Part shown: positions 21,514 to 30,417 of the stretch, one piece after another
Layout of the letters: each line of letters starts with the position of its first letter
Position numbering within the stretch: position 1 is the stretch's first letter
Virus record (IMG/VR): IMGVR_UViG_3300030012_001783
Span: 1-60,383 of that record
DNA length: 60,383 nucleotides
Source: a virus
Reading direction: 5' to 3' (one strand)
Translations under genes and position numbers: made by a program
The notes under the pieces: model-generated
The model's database searches: none
Told to the model about the DNA's origin: nothing
Seen by the model: the letters and a program-made list of their open reading frames with translations, nothing else

Positions 21514-22527
21514 ATGCCTAAGATTAGTTCATATAGAACAGCCACTCCTGCCCTTACAGATAAACTTATAGGTTCAGATGCTAATAGTACTCCAACTAAC
21601 GCAACTAAAAATTTTACAGTAGAAAGCGTTACTGAAATTACTAAAAATACAATACTACCTGAAACAACAACAGAAACACCGGTACTTACAGATAAAGTAT
21701 TTGGAAGTAATGATTCAGGTAATCCACGTACAGCAAATAGAAATTTTACACTTGAAGGTGTTAGGGATACAATAATACCTCAAACAACAGCAGGGTTAGC
21801 TACATTATCAGATAGATTATTTGCTGCTAATCCATCAGAAGCTAATCCAAGAATTGCAGACCGAACTTTTACTATTGATAGCGTTAAAAATGCAATATTA
21901 CCTGTAACAGGACTTCAAGCTCCTGCATTTACAGATAAAATATTTGCAACTGATGTAGCTAGTCCACGAGTTCCAAATCAACATTTTACTTTACAAGGTG
22001 TTAAAGATTTAATAGCACCATGCAGTCTTATTCTTAATTCAGCAAGTACTGTTGACCAAGAATTAAGTGCGGCTAATACAAAAACATTGGTTGCATTTGG
22101 TTCTGCAGTAGACACTAATTTTGTTCAATTAAACGTAACAGGTGATGTTATTATTAAATTGGCAGGAAGTTATTCAGTTAGAGTAGCTATAAATTGCGGG
22201 TGTAACGGTATTACATCTCAAATAAACCGTCACATAGATTATTATTTTTCAGTAGATAAAGATGGAACTCAAGCTTTTCAAACTGCTCAAAATACTGTAT
22301 ATTTTGATAGGGGTGATACTGACCCTGCACAAACATTAATAGCAGAATATCCATTTTATAATATTGCTGCAAATACTACTCTTCAGTTTTATTGGTCGGG
22401 TAGTTATTATAGTCCTGCTGTTAATCCGGGTATATTTAAAACAGCTTTAGTTAACAGACCTACAGGAACTACAGGTATGTTAGGTGTTCCTTCAGCACAT
22501 ATACAAATAACTAGACTAAGTGCATAA
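21514..22527 (+). CDS. Tail appendage protein with four N-terminal repeats
   Basis: 337 aa. Residues about 10-170 hold four copies of a 40-45 aa unit: LTDK(L/V)(I/F)GS..., a short spacer, (N)FT(V/L)E(S/G)V, then (I)LP/IIP. The C-terminal half (residues 180-335) is a beta-rich jelly-roll-like domain with VKLAGSYSVRVAINCGCNG and YFSVDKDGTQAFQTAQNTVYFDRGD, similar in style to TNF/C1q-like head domains of phage fibres. It probably projects from the virion. Unit boundaries are visible by eye; the head-domain assignment is inferred. Confidence 0.68.
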   Translation: MPKISSYRTATPALTDKLIGSDANSTPTNATKNFTVESVTEITKNTILPETTTETPVLTDKVFGSNDSGNPRTANRNFTLEGVRDTIIPQTTAGLATLSDRLFAANPSEANPRIADRTFTIDSVKNAILPVTGLQAPAFTDKIFATDVASPRVPNQHFTLQGVKDLIAPCSLILNSASTVDQELSAANTKTLVAFGSAVDTNFVQLNVTGDVIIKLAGSYSVRVAINCGCNGITSQINRHIDYYFSVDKDGTQAFQTAQNTVYFDRGDTDPAQTLIAEYPFYNIAANTTLQFYWSGSYYSPAVNPGIFKTALVNRPTGTTGMLGVPSAHIQITRLSA

Positions 22528-22530
22528 TTA

Positions 22531-22752
22531 GTGGATATTAGAAAAATATCAATAGGTGCTGATTACAAAGGAAGTGCTATGCACTATATTGTAGGTCAAA
22601 GTATTTTAAATGGAAACTATAAAATTCATTTAATACGGCAAGAGCATGATTCTTCTGTAAGAATATGGATTATAAAAAATGATGAGATTGTTCTTTGGAA
22701 AGAGTTCAATCATAACATACCAATTTCAATAGAATATAATATAAATTTTTAA
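22531..22752 (+). CDS. Small conserved-type phage protein (GTG start)
   Basis: 73 aa. MHYIVGQSILNGNYKIHLIRQEHDSSVRIWIIKNDEIVLWKEFNHNIPISIEYNINF has the layout of a short Bacteroidota phage family: VGQ..L.G...I, a beta core, then WKEF...PI.IEYNINF. It starts with GTG 3 bp after the previous stop. An internal ATG (at the AMHYIVG Met) is a possible alternative start. Function unknown. Confidence 0.65.
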   Translation: MDIRKISIGADYKGSAMHYIVGQSILNGNYKIHLIRQEHDSSVRIWIIKNDEIVLWKEFNHNIPISIEYNINF

Positions 22753-22753
22753 A

Positions 22754-22882
22754 ATGAGTAAAGACCAAAAGGAAGCTCTTAAAGAACTTAAAAGAGCTGA
22801 TGAGGCAAGAGACAACACCTTTGACTCTTGGATTGTAGACTTAGAAGAAGAAGAAGAAAATTCTGAAGATTCTGAGTCGTAA
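22754..22882 (+). CDS. Small acidic protein, 42 aa
   Basis: 42 aa, one charged helix (SKDQKEALKELKRADEARDNTF) and an acidic tail (DLEEEEENSEDSES). The start is 1 bp after the previous stop and the stop overlaps the next ATG (TAATG), which supports translation. May be an assembly cofactor; no family. Confidence 0.62.
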   Translation: MSKDQKEALKELKRADEARDNTFDSWIVDLEEEEENSEDSES

Positions 22883-23448
22883 TGAAATCTCCATATAGTT
22901 TTATAGTAGAACCTTTACAAGGTAAAAGGTATACAAACACAAAGTCAATAGGTGGTATTGAGTTTGTTGTAAGTACTTCTGAAGAAGACCATAAGTTTTC
23001 TAACAGAGAAGCTGTTGTAGTAGAAACTCCAATAAATTATTCAGGACCTATTAGTAAAGGAGATATTCTTTTAGTTCATCACAATGTTTTTAAATTTTAT
23101 AATGATATGAAAGGAAGAAGACAAAGTGGTAAAAGTTACTTTAAGGATAATTTATTTTTTATAGATGAAGGTCAATTTTTTTTATACAAAAAAGATAATG
23201 ATTGGATTACTTTTGATAAGTATTGTTTTGTAAAACCTATTGAAAAAAAAGAAAGCTTTCTTTCTAAAAGTGGTAGGTATGAGCCTTTAACGGGAGAAAT
23301 AGTTTATCCTAATGATTATTTAAAATCTCAAGGAATAAAGTCAGGTGATACAGTAATATTTCAACCTGATAGTGAATACGAGTTTTATGTAGATGGTCAA
23401 GTTTTATATAGAATGTATGACAGTAATATAACAATTAAAATGTCATGA
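22882..23448 (+). CDS. Putative tandem GroES-like beta-barrel protein
   Basis: 188 aa. Two segments look like co-chaperonin barrels: residues about 5-110 (GIEFVVS...SNREAVVVETPINYSGPISKGDILLVHHNVFKFY) and about 130-188 (LTGEIVYPNDYLKSQGIKSGDTVIFQPDSEYEFYVDGQVLYRMYDSNITIKM). Both have a GTV/GDxVlF-like strand pair and a terminal hydrophobic strand. It is not the usual GroES, which is at 11197-11454, but a helper for the phage chaperonin is possible. It sits before the terminase. The call is based on pattern and is moderate. Confidence 0.45.
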   Translation: MKSPYSFIVEPLQGKRYTNTKSIGGIEFVVSTSEEDHKFSNREAVVVETPINYSGPISKGDILLVHHNVFKFYNDMKGRRQSGKSYFKDNLFFIDEGQFFLYKKDNDWITFDKYCFVKPIEKKESFLSKSGRYEPLTGEIVYPNDYLKSQGIKSGDTVIFQPDSEYEFYVDGQVLYRMYDSNITIKMS

Positions 23449-23729
23449 GTTCATCTAAAGAATTAAGAGAAGAAATAATAAAAGCAGGTCGTAGAGCTGT
23501 ATCTCAACTTATAAAAGTTGCTAAGGAAGAAATAATAAAACCTGACCCTGAAGATGAATTAGCGGCAGATAGATTAAAAAATGCTGCAGCAACAAAAAAG
23601 CTTGCAATATTTGATGCTTTTGAAATATTAAAGCGTATTGATTTAGAAGAAGAAAATCTTTTAATAGAATCAAAGGGTCGAAATAAAACAGACACTAAAC
23701 AAGGATTTGCAGAACGAAGGTCAAAATAA
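23445..23729 (+). CDS. Hypothetical protein before terminase, possible small terminase subunit
   Basis: 94 aa, almost wholly helical and highly charged (REEIIKAGRRAVSQLIKVAKEEII..., AADRLKNAAATKKLAIFDAFEILKRIDLEEENLLIE). It overlaps the large terminase gene by 23 bp and the previous gene by 4 bp. Small terminases are helical, multimeric and encoded just here, so this is the best candidate, but no DNA-binding motif is visible. Confidence 0.55.
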   Translation: MSSSKELREEIIKAGRRAVSQLIKVAKEEIIKPDPEDELAADRLKNAAATKKLAIFDAFEILKRIDLEEENLLIESKGRNKTDTKQGFAERRSK

Positions 23730-25950
23730 ACTTTATAGAGTAATACCTGAATATATACCGAATCGACCTCTTACTAAAAAAAATAATAATAAGAGTTGGA
23801 TGTATGGATATAATCAGGAGTATGACTTTGTTAACATATCTAAAACCGGTCAAGTAGGTGAAATTGTAGAAATATCAGGTTTAAAGATAGGGCTACCATT
23901 AAAACCCAAAAATGTTCATAAACGTAGTGATATAAAAAAAGAGCAGTATTGGGAAAGAAAAATTTATCCAAAAGAACTTAGTAAAATAAATTCAATATTT
24001 CAATGGAATGAGATGCCGTCTTCGTTTAAAGATAGATGGGTTGATTATGTTGAAAATGAATTTGATAGAAGAGAAGATGGTTATTGGTTTATGAACTGTG
24101 GCGACCCTGTTTATATAACCGGCTCTCATTATATGTATCTTCAATGGACTTCAATTGACGTTGGTTATCCCGACTACCGTGAAGCTAATAGAATCTTTTT
24201 TATTTTTTGGGAAGCTTGTAAAGCTGATAAAAGGTCTTTTGGAATGACCTACTTAAAGATAAGACGTTCAGGTTTTTCTTTTATGGGTTCATCAGAAGCG
24301 GTAAATACAGGTACATTAGCACGTGACTCAAGAGTAGGTATACTATCTAAAACAGGTAGTGATGCTAAGAAAATGTTTACAGATAAAGTAGTACCTATAA
24401 ATAGTAGACTACCTTTCTTTTTTAAACCTATTATGGATGGTATGGATAAACCTAAAACTGAATTAGCTTTTAGGATTCCTGCATCCAAGATTACAAAAAA
24501 GAATATGTATGAAAATGATTCGGAAGAGCTTGAAGGTCTTGATACTACAATAGATTGGAAAAACACAGATGACAACTCTTATGATGGTGAAAAACTTTTA
24601 TTATTAGTTCACGATGAAAGTGGTAAGTGGATAAAGCCTAACAATATATTAAACAATTGGAGGGTTACTAAAACTTGTTTAAGATTAGGTAGTAAGATTA
24701 TAGGTAAATGTATGATGGGGTCTACCTCTAACGCATTAAGTAAGGGTGGTAGTAATTTTAAAAAGCTATACGAAGATTCAAATGTTTTAGAAAGAAACTC
24801 TAATGGTCAGACTAAAAGTGGTATGTATGCCTTGTTTATTCCTATGGAATGGAATATGGAAGGATTTATTGATAGGTATGGGTTACCTGTATTTAAAAAG
24901 CCATCTAAACCTTTATTAGGTGTTGATAATGAAATGATTTATAATGGTGCTGTTGACTATTGGGAAGCTGAGGTAGAGTCGTTAAAAAACGATGCTGATG
25001 CTTTGAATGAATTTTATAGACAATTTCCTAGAACAGAGTCTCACGCATTTAGAGATGAAAGTAAACAAGCATTATTTAACTTAACAAAAATATACCAACA
25101 AATAGATTACAATGACTCTTTAATATTGGAGCGTCATGTTACAAGAGGTTCTTTTCATTGGAAGAATGGACAAAAAGATACTGAAGTTGTTTTTAGCCCT
25201 GATAAGAGAGGTAGGTTTTTAATTAGTTGGATGCCAAATAAAAATTTACAAAACAAGTTTATTTCTAAAAGAGGTATGAAGTACCCGGCAAATGAACATA
25301 TAGGTTCTTTTGGTTGTGACTCTTATGATATATCAGGTACTGTAGGAGGTAAAGGTTCTAATGGTGCTCTTCACGGTCTCACAAAATTTAATATGGATGA
25401 AGCTCCTAGTAATGAGTTTTTCTTAGAATATATAGCAAGACCTCAGACGGCAGAAATATTTTTTGAAGATGTTCTTATGGCTTGCGTGTTTTATGGAATG
25501 CCTCTTCTTTGTGAGAACAATAAACCTAGATTACTTTATCATTTTAAAAATAGAGGTTATAGGGGTTACTCTATGAATAGACCTGACAAGGTGTATAACA
25601 AGCTCTCTAAGACAGAAAAAGAGTTAGGCGGTATACCTAACTCATCTGAAGATGTAAAACAAGCACACGCTGCAGCTATAGAGTCTTACATAGAAAAATA
25701 TGTAGGCATTGATTTAAGTGGTACATATAGAGATTCTGATGATATGGGTAGTATGCCATTTATGAGAACGCTAGAAGATTGGGCAAAATTTGATATTACA
25801 AATAGAACAAAGTTTGATGCTTCTATTAGTTCAGGTTTAGCTATTATGGCTAATCAGAAGCAGTTATATCAACCCGAACAAAAACAGTCAAAAATAAGTG
25901 TTACCTTTGCAAGATACAACAACAAAGGTTCAATAAGTGAATTAATATAA
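23707..25950 (+). CDS. terL: Terminase large subunit (DNA packaging ATPase/nuclease)
   Basis: 747 aa, long for the family. Middle region: IRRSGFSFMGSSEAVNTG takes the place of the Walker A/adenine region, LLLLVHDESGKW near residues 298-308 is Walker B with the catalytic Glu, and KCMMGSTSNALSKGG is the coupling motif. The C-terminal part carries the RNase H-like nuclease (SFGCDSYDISG with the first Asp; later IESYIEKYVGIDLSG). It pumps DNA into the head through the portal encoded next. The Walker A is unusual (no canonical GKT), as in other divergent Bacteroidota phage terminases. The neighbourhood makes the call firm. Confidence 0.85.
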   Translation: MQNEGQNKLYRVIPEYIPNRPLTKKNNNKSWMYGYNQEYDFVNISKTGQVGEIVEISGLKIGLPLKPKNVHKRSDIKKEQYWERKIYPKELSKINSIFQWNEMPSSFKDRWVDYVENEFDRREDGYWFMNCGDPVYITGSHYMYLQWTSIDVGYPDYREANRIFFIFWEACKADKRSFGMTYLKIRRSGFSFMGSSEAVNTGTLARDSRVGILSKTGSDAKKMFTDKVVPINSRLPFFFKPIMDGMDKPKTELAFRIPASKITKKNMYENDSEELEGLDTTIDWKNTDDNSYDGEKLLLLVHDESGKWIKPNNILNNWRVTKTCLRLGSKIIGKCMMGSTSNALSKGGSNFKKLYEDSNVLERNSNGQTKSGMYALFIPMEWNMEGFIDRYGLPVFKKPSKPLLGVDNEMIYNGAVDYWEAEVESLKNDADALNEFYRQFPRTESHAFRDESKQALFNLTKIYQQIDYNDSLILERHVTRGSFHWKNGQKDTEVVFSPDKRGRFLISWMPNKNLQNKFISKRGMKYPANEHIGSFGCDSYDISGTVGGKGSNGALHGLTKFNMDEAPSNEFFLEYIARPQTAEIFFEDVLMACVFYGMPLLCENNKPRLLYHFKNRGYRGYSMNRPDKVYNKLSKTEKELGGIPNSSEDVKQAHAAAIESYIEKYVGIDLSGTYRDSDDMGSMPFMRTLEDWAKFDITNRTKFDASISSGLAIMANQKQLYQPEQKQSKISVTFARYNNKGSISELI

Positions 25951-25953
25951 TAA

Positions 25954-28389
25954 ATGAAAGAGGTAAATGTTAACATATCACCTTCAGGATTTCCAAGTCA
26001 ATTTGTTTCTGATTCTGAAAAAGCTACAAAAGAGTTTGGGCTTCAGATAGGTCAGGCTATTCAATACGAGTGGTTTAAAAGAGATGGTGGTTCTTGTAGG
26101 TATTACGACCAATTTAGAGATTTTCATAGGTTACGATTATATGCTCGTGGAGAGCAATCAATTGGCAAGTATAAGAATGAGCTTGCAGTAGATGGTGACC
26201 TTTCTTATTTAAACCTTGATTGGACTCCTGTTCCTATTTTACCAAAGTTTGTTGATATTGTTGTTAATGGTATGCAGGACCGAATGTTTAAGGTTAGTGC
26301 ATATGCTGAAGACGCTATGTCTCAATCAAAAAGAAGTAAGTATCAAGATATGATACAAGGTCAAATGGTAGCTAAGGATGTTCTTACCACTATAAAAGAA
26401 AACTCGGGTGTAAATCCATTTACTATGGACCCTGATGATTTACCTGAAAATGATGAAGAACTTTCATTATACATGAACCTTAATTATAAACCTGCTATAG
26501 AAATAGCTGAAGAAGAAGCTATTAACACTCTTTTAGCAGATAATAAATATTCAGACCTTAGAAAAAGATTTGACTATGACCTAACAGTTTTAGGTTTAGC
26601 TATTGCAAAGCATGAATTTTTACCGGGAGCAGGAGTTAAAGTTGATTATGTTGACCCTGCAAATGTTGTATATAGCTATACTGAAGACCCTCATTTTAAA
26701 GATTGTTTTTATTGGGGTGAGGTAAAAACACTTCCTATTATAGAATTAAAAAAAATAGACCCAACATTAACTAATGAAGATTTAGAAAAAATATCTAAAT
26801 ACTCTCAAAGTTGGTACAATTATTATAATACAGCTCAGTTTCAACAGAACGATATCTTTTATAAAGATACAGCTACTATTATGTACTTTAATTATAAAAC
26901 AACTAAGAAAATGGTTTATAAGAAAAAAGTATATGATAATGGTAATTCTAAGATGATAGAAAAAGATGACCAATTTAATCCTCCTGCGGAGATGATGGAA
27001 GAGGGCAACTTTGAAAAGATGGAAAAAACTATTGATGTATGGTATGAGGGTGTAATGGTTATGGGTACTAACATAATGCTTAAGTGGGAAATGTCTGAAA
27101 ATATGGTAAGACCTAAATCAGCAAGTCAACACGCTATACCTAATTATGTTGCAGTAGCACCTAGAATGTATAAAGGTAATATTGAGTCTTTAGTAAGGCG
27201 TATGATTCCTTTTGCTGACTTAATACAAATAACTCATTTAAAATTACAACAAGTTATTGCTAGAACAGTTCCTGATGGTGTTTATATAGATGCTGACGGA
27301 TTAAATGAAGTCGATTTAGGTACGGGTGGTTCTTACAATCCTGAAGACGCACTACGTTTGTATTTTCAAACAGGTAGTGTAATTGGTAGAAGTTATAATC
27401 AAGATGGCGAATATAATCAAGGTAAAGTTCCTATTCAACAACTAACATCAAACTCAGGTGCAAGTAAAGCAAATATGCTTATTAATAATTATAATCATTA
27501 CTTAGGTATGATTAGAGCTGTTACCGGATTAAATGAAGCTAGAGATGGGTCAACTCCTGACCCTAATTCTTTAGTAGGTATTCAGAAGTTAGCAGCACTT
27601 AATTCAAATACTGCTACAAGACACATTCTTGATGGTAGCTTATACATATATAGAAGTATTGCTGAAGCTTTGACTTACAGAGTTTCTGATATTTTAGAGT
27701 ATGCTGATTTTAAAGATGAGTTTATAAATCAAATAGGTAAATACAATGTATCTATATTAAAAGATATAAAAGATTTATACTTATATGACTTTGGTATATT
27801 TATAGAAGTTTCTCCTGATGAAGAAGAAAGAGCTCAGCTAGAACAGAATATACAAATGGCATTATCTAAACAGGATATTAATTTAGAGGATGCTATTGAT
27901 ATAAGAGAACTTAGAAATATTAAACTTGCTAATCAATTACTTAAGGTTAAGAGAATTAAAAAGCAAGAAAGAGATGAAAAGATGGCTATGCAAAAGCAAT
28001 CTATAACAGCTCAGCAACAATTAAAGTCTCAAGAATTGGCAGCAAAAACAGCCATGCAAAAAGTTCAAGCTGAGTCGCAAGCTAAGATGCAGCTTAAACA
28101 AGCAGAGATTGCTTTTGAGATTGAGAAAATGAAAAACGAGGCTATGCTTAAAACTCAACTTATGGATAAAGAGTTTCAGCTTAATATGCAACTAAGAGGT
28201 GTTGATGAAAAATCATTAAGTCAAAGAGAAAACCAAAGAGAGAAAGCTAAAAGTCAAAGAATTAGTCAACAAAATACTCAGCAAAGTCAATTAATAAACC
28301 AAAGAAAAAACAATCTACCTCCTAAGAATTTTGAGTCAAATGAAGATTCTTTAGATGGATTTGATTTTTCAGAATTTAACCCAAGATAA
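25954..28389 (+). CDS. Portal protein
   Basis: 811 aa. It begins a few bases after the terminase stop. The first 600 residues have the portal character: long helices with Trp/Tyr-rich loops (WTPVPILPKFVDIVVNGMQDRMFKVSAYA, LAIAKHEFLPGAGVKVDYVDPANVVYSYTEDPHFKD, RMIPFADLIQITHLKLQQVIARTVPDGVYIDADGL). The last 200 residues are a Gln/Lys-rich coiled coil (KQERDEKMAMQKQSITAQQQLKSQELAAKTAMQ) ending in an acidic tail. The dodecameric portal would sit at one vertex. Large size with a coiled-coil barrel suits podoviruses. Confidence 0.82.
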   Translation: MKEVNVNISPSGFPSQFVSDSEKATKEFGLQIGQAIQYEWFKRDGGSCRYYDQFRDFHRLRLYARGEQSIGKYKNELAVDGDLSYLNLDWTPVPILPKFVDIVVNGMQDRMFKVSAYAEDAMSQSKRSKYQDMIQGQMVAKDVLTTIKENSGVNPFTMDPDDLPENDEELSLYMNLNYKPAIEIAEEEAINTLLADNKYSDLRKRFDYDLTVLGLAIAKHEFLPGAGVKVDYVDPANVVYSYTEDPHFKDCFYWGEVKTLPIIELKKIDPTLTNEDLEKISKYSQSWYNYYNTAQFQQNDIFYKDTATIMYFNYKTTKKMVYKKKVYDNGNSKMIEKDDQFNPPAEMMEEGNFEKMEKTIDVWYEGVMVMGTNIMLKWEMSENMVRPKSASQHAIPNYVAVAPRMYKGNIESLVRRMIPFADLIQITHLKLQQVIARTVPDGVYIDADGLNEVDLGTGGSYNPEDALRLYFQTGSVIGRSYNQDGEYNQGKVPIQQLTSNSGASKANMLINNYNHYLGMIRAVTGLNEARDGSTPDPNSLVGIQKLAALNSNTATRHILDGSLYIYRSIAEALTYRVSDILEYADFKDEFINQIGKYNVSILKDIKDLYLYDFGIFIEVSPDEEERAQLEQNIQMALSKQDINLEDAIDIRELRNIKLANQLLKVKRIKKQERDEKMAMQKQSITAQQQLKSQELAAKTAMQKVQAESQAKMQLKQAEIAFEIEKMKNEAMLKTQLMDKEFQLNMQLRGVDEKSLSQRENQREKAKSQRISQQNTQQSQLINQRKNNLPPKNFESNEDSLDGFDFSEFNPR

Positions 28390-28544
28390 TGGCAAAAAAA
28401 GGAAGAACAAAAGGAAATAAGATATGCCCTGCAGGAATAGCTTGGGCTAAAAGAACATTCGATAAATATCCTTCAGCATATGCAAATATGGCTGCAAGTA
28501 AATATTGTAAAGACCCTAACTACGCTAAAAAATCTAAAAAATAA
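28389..28544 (+). CDS. Small conserved phage protein, 51 aa
   Basis: 51 aa. GNKICPAGIAWAKRTFDKYPSAYANMAASKYCKDPNYAKK matches a short family frequently found in aquatic phages, with two or three Cys and a basic tail. The start overlaps the portal stop (TAATG). Function unknown; packaging-region location and charge suggest DNA contact. Confidence 0.78.
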   Translation: MAKKGRTKGNKICPAGIAWAKRTFDKYPSAYANMAASKYCKDPNYAKKSKK

Positions 28545-28660
28545 TGAGTAAACTTACTAATAGACAAAAGAAAATCGCTAAGCTTACTAAGCCTTACGAT
28601 AAAATTACCAAGTCAGATTTCGTTAAACTAAGAAAAAAGAAAAAAAATGCCTACAGTTAA
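28544..28660 (+). CDS. Small basic protein, 38 aa
   Basis: 38 aa, MSKLTNRQKKIAKLTKPYDKI then KSDFVKLRKKKKNAYS. It starts with ATG overlapping the preceding stop and its end overlaps the next start by 14 bp. Strongly basic. I recognise the T.RQ.KIA..A.P.dkIt..DF..LR pattern from phage small proteins, function unknown. Confidence 0.68.
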   Translation: MSKLTNRQKKIAKLTKPYDKITKSDFVKLRKKKKNAYS

Positions 28661-28808
28661 GTACAAATGCCCGGTAACTAATAAGATGAAAACAAAAAAA
28701 TTTCCTTACAGTGCAACAGGTAAAGCTCAAGCTAACTCTTTTGCAAACCAAATGAGTGGAAGTTTAAAAAATAATCCGGGTTACGGAAAAGAAAAAAAAT
28801 CTTATTAA
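28647..28808 (+). CDS. Small basic protein, 53 aa
   Basis: 53 aa. It starts MPTVKYKCPVTNKMKTKKFPYSATGKAQANSFAN with a Lys-rich middle and the tail NPGYGKEKKSY. 'CPVTNKMK.KKFPYTATGKA.A' is typical of a short phage family seen next to the two genes above. It overlaps the previous gene and is followed by the next ATG after 1 bp. Confidence 0.7.
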   Translation: MPTVKYKCPVTNKMKTKKFPYSATGKAQANSFANQMSGSLKNNPGYGKEKKSY

Positions 28809-28809
28809 T

Positions 28810-28995
28810 ATGAAAGGAGTACCTCACTTTAAAAAAGATGGAACAATCTATAAAGGGTTGACTCATAAAGATGGTAAAGGCAAACTTATGTCAGGTAAAA
28901 ATCACACAAAAAACAGTGTGTATGTTTATCATATAAATGAATTGCCTAAAAAGTCTTTAAAGAAAGCATATAAACAAGCAGGTCTTTTAAAATAA
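28810..28995 (+). CDS. Small basic protein, 61 aa
   Basis: 61 aa: GVPHFKKDGTIYKGLTHKDGKGKLMSGKNHTKNSVYVYHINELPKKSLKKAYKQAG. Lys-rich, with a GxLMSGxxHT.NSVYVYH motif shared with small proteins in other phages and some cyanophages, function unknown. Fourth of five short basic genes in a row. Confidence 0.7.
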   Translation: MKGVPHFKKDGTIYKGLTHKDGKGKLMSGKNHTKNSVYVYHINELPKKSLKKAYKQAGLLK

Positions 28996-28997
28996 TT

Positions 28998-29252
28998 ATG
29001 GGTGAATTAAAAAAATGGAGAGAAGAAAAATGGGTTCGTATTGGAACTGATGGCTCTATAAAAGGAGCTTGTGGTACTAGTAAAAATAAAAAGAATCCTG
29101 ACAGATGTCTACCACTAGCAAAAGCTAGAAGTATGTCAAAAGCTGAAAGAGCTGCGACTGCTAAGAAAAAGAAAAGAAGTGGAGGTAAAAAGCAGTTTGT
29201 ACCTAACACTAAGGCGGGTAAGGTTACTAAAAAATACACGTCTAAAAGATAA
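28998..29252 (+). CDS. Conserved basic phage protein, 84 aa
   Basis: 84 aa: LKKWREEKWVRIGTDGSIKGACGTSKNKKNPDRCLPLAKARSMSKAERAATAKKKK followed by a Lys-rich tail. W..E.WV.I...G.I.G.CG..K....P.RCLP..KA..MS..ERA...KKK is a well-known phage and plasmid small-protein pattern of unknown function. The basic repeats suggest DNA binding within the head. Ends just before the scaffold-gene promoter element. Confidence 0.78.
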   Translation: MGELKKWREEKWVRIGTDGSIKGACGTSKNKKNPDRCLPLAKARSMSKAERAATAKKKKRSGGKKQFVPNTKAGKVTKKYTSKR

Positions 29253-29264
29253 ATAAATTTTGTT

Positions 29265-29272
29265 TAACTTTG
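29265..29272 (+). promoter_or_regulatory. Promoter -7 element before the capsid genes
   Basis: TAACTTTG 20 nt before the ATG at 29292. No clear -33 TTTG at the right spacing. Confidence 0.5.
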
Positions 29273-29291
29273 CATAATTAAATTAAATCAA

Positions 29292-30392
29292 ATGGAAATT
29301 AAAGTTAGAGACCTCGGACAAGTTGAAGAAAAATCAGTTCAACAGGTTGAAGAGGAGCTTTTAAAAAAGCACGAAGAAAGTTTAAATAATGACTCACCTA
29401 ATGAAGAATCTTCAAATGAAGAAGCTAATGTTGTTGAGTCAGAGGTTCAAGAAGAACCTCAAGAAATAGAGCTCACAGAAGAGCAAGTTCTTTCACATAT
29501 TAGGAATAGATATAATAAGGAGATTACATCTATAGATGATTTATTTGCTGAGAGAGAAACTCAAGATGAATTACCTGAGGATGTAGCTGCTTATTTTAAG
29601 TACAAAAAAGAAACAGGAAGAGGTATCGAAGATTATGTTAAGTTACAACGTAATTTTGATGACATGAATCCTGATGCTTTGCTAAAAGAATATCTAAAAG
29701 CTACTGAAGAAGGTTTGGATGATGAGGATATTGATATGCTTATGGATGATTATTCTTTTGATAGCGATATTGACGAAGAGTCAGAAGTTAGAAAAAAGAA
29801 GTTAGCAAAGAAAAAAATGATTGCAAAAGCTAAAAGTTATTTCAATCAGCAAAAAGATATGTATAAGCAACCTCTTGAGTCAAGAGATAGCGGTATGTCG
29901 GATGTTGAGAAAAAAGAGTTTGAAGCGTACAAGCAATATATAAATGATGCTGCTACACAGCAAGAGGAAACTAAAAGAAAGTCTGAATGGTTTACCAAAA
30001 AGACGGATGAAGTTTTTAACAAAGAGTTCAAAGGTTTTGAGTTCAGTATTGGAGAAAACAAAATTACTTTTAATCCCGGTAGTGCAGAGGACATTAAGAA
30101 AGCTCAGCTTTCACCTATGAATTTTGTAAATAAATACTTAGATGAAAACGGCTTGATGAATGACGCTGCAGGATACCATAGAGCTCTAGCGGTTGCAATG
30201 AATCCTGAAAAGTTTGCTCAGTTTTTTTATGAGCAAGGTCGGTCAAGTGCAACAGAAGATGTTATGAGAAAGACTAAAAATATTAATATGACTACTCGTA
30301 ATGCTCCTGCATCGACTCCTAAATCAGGAACAACATATAGGTCTTTAAATACCGACTCAGGTCGTGGTTTAAAGATTAGAAGTAGAAAATAA
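29292..30392 (+). CDS. Probable capsid scaffolding protein
   Basis: 366 aa, very acidic N-terminus (EEELLKKHEESLNNDSPNEESSNEEAN), long coiled-coil segments (VRKKKLAKKKMIAKAKSYFNQQKDMYKQ) and a short basic C-terminus (GRGLKIRSRK), the usual charge layout of scaffolds, whose basic tail binds the capsid. It lies directly before the major capsid gene. No sequence family is claimed; the role is inferred from layout and place. Confidence 0.72.
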   Translation: MEIKVRDLGQVEEKSVQQVEEELLKKHEESLNNDSPNEESSNEEANVVESEVQEEPQEIELTEEQVLSHIRNRYNKEITSIDDLFAERETQDELPEDVAAYFKYKKETGRGIEDYVKLQRNFDDMNPDALLKEYLKATEEGLDDEDIDMLMDDYSFDSDIDEESEVRKKKLAKKKMIAKAKSYFNQQKDMYKQPLESRDSGMSDVEKKEFEAYKQYINDAATQQEETKRKSEWFTKKTDEVFNKEFKGFEFSIGENKITFNPGSAEDIKKAQLSPMNFVNKYLDENGLMNDAAGYHRALAVAMNPEKFAQFFYEQGRSSATEDVMRKTKNINMTTRNAPASTPKSGTTYRSLNTDSGRGLKIRSRK

Positions 30393-30417
30393 TTTTTAAT
30401 ATTTAAAAAGACAAATT

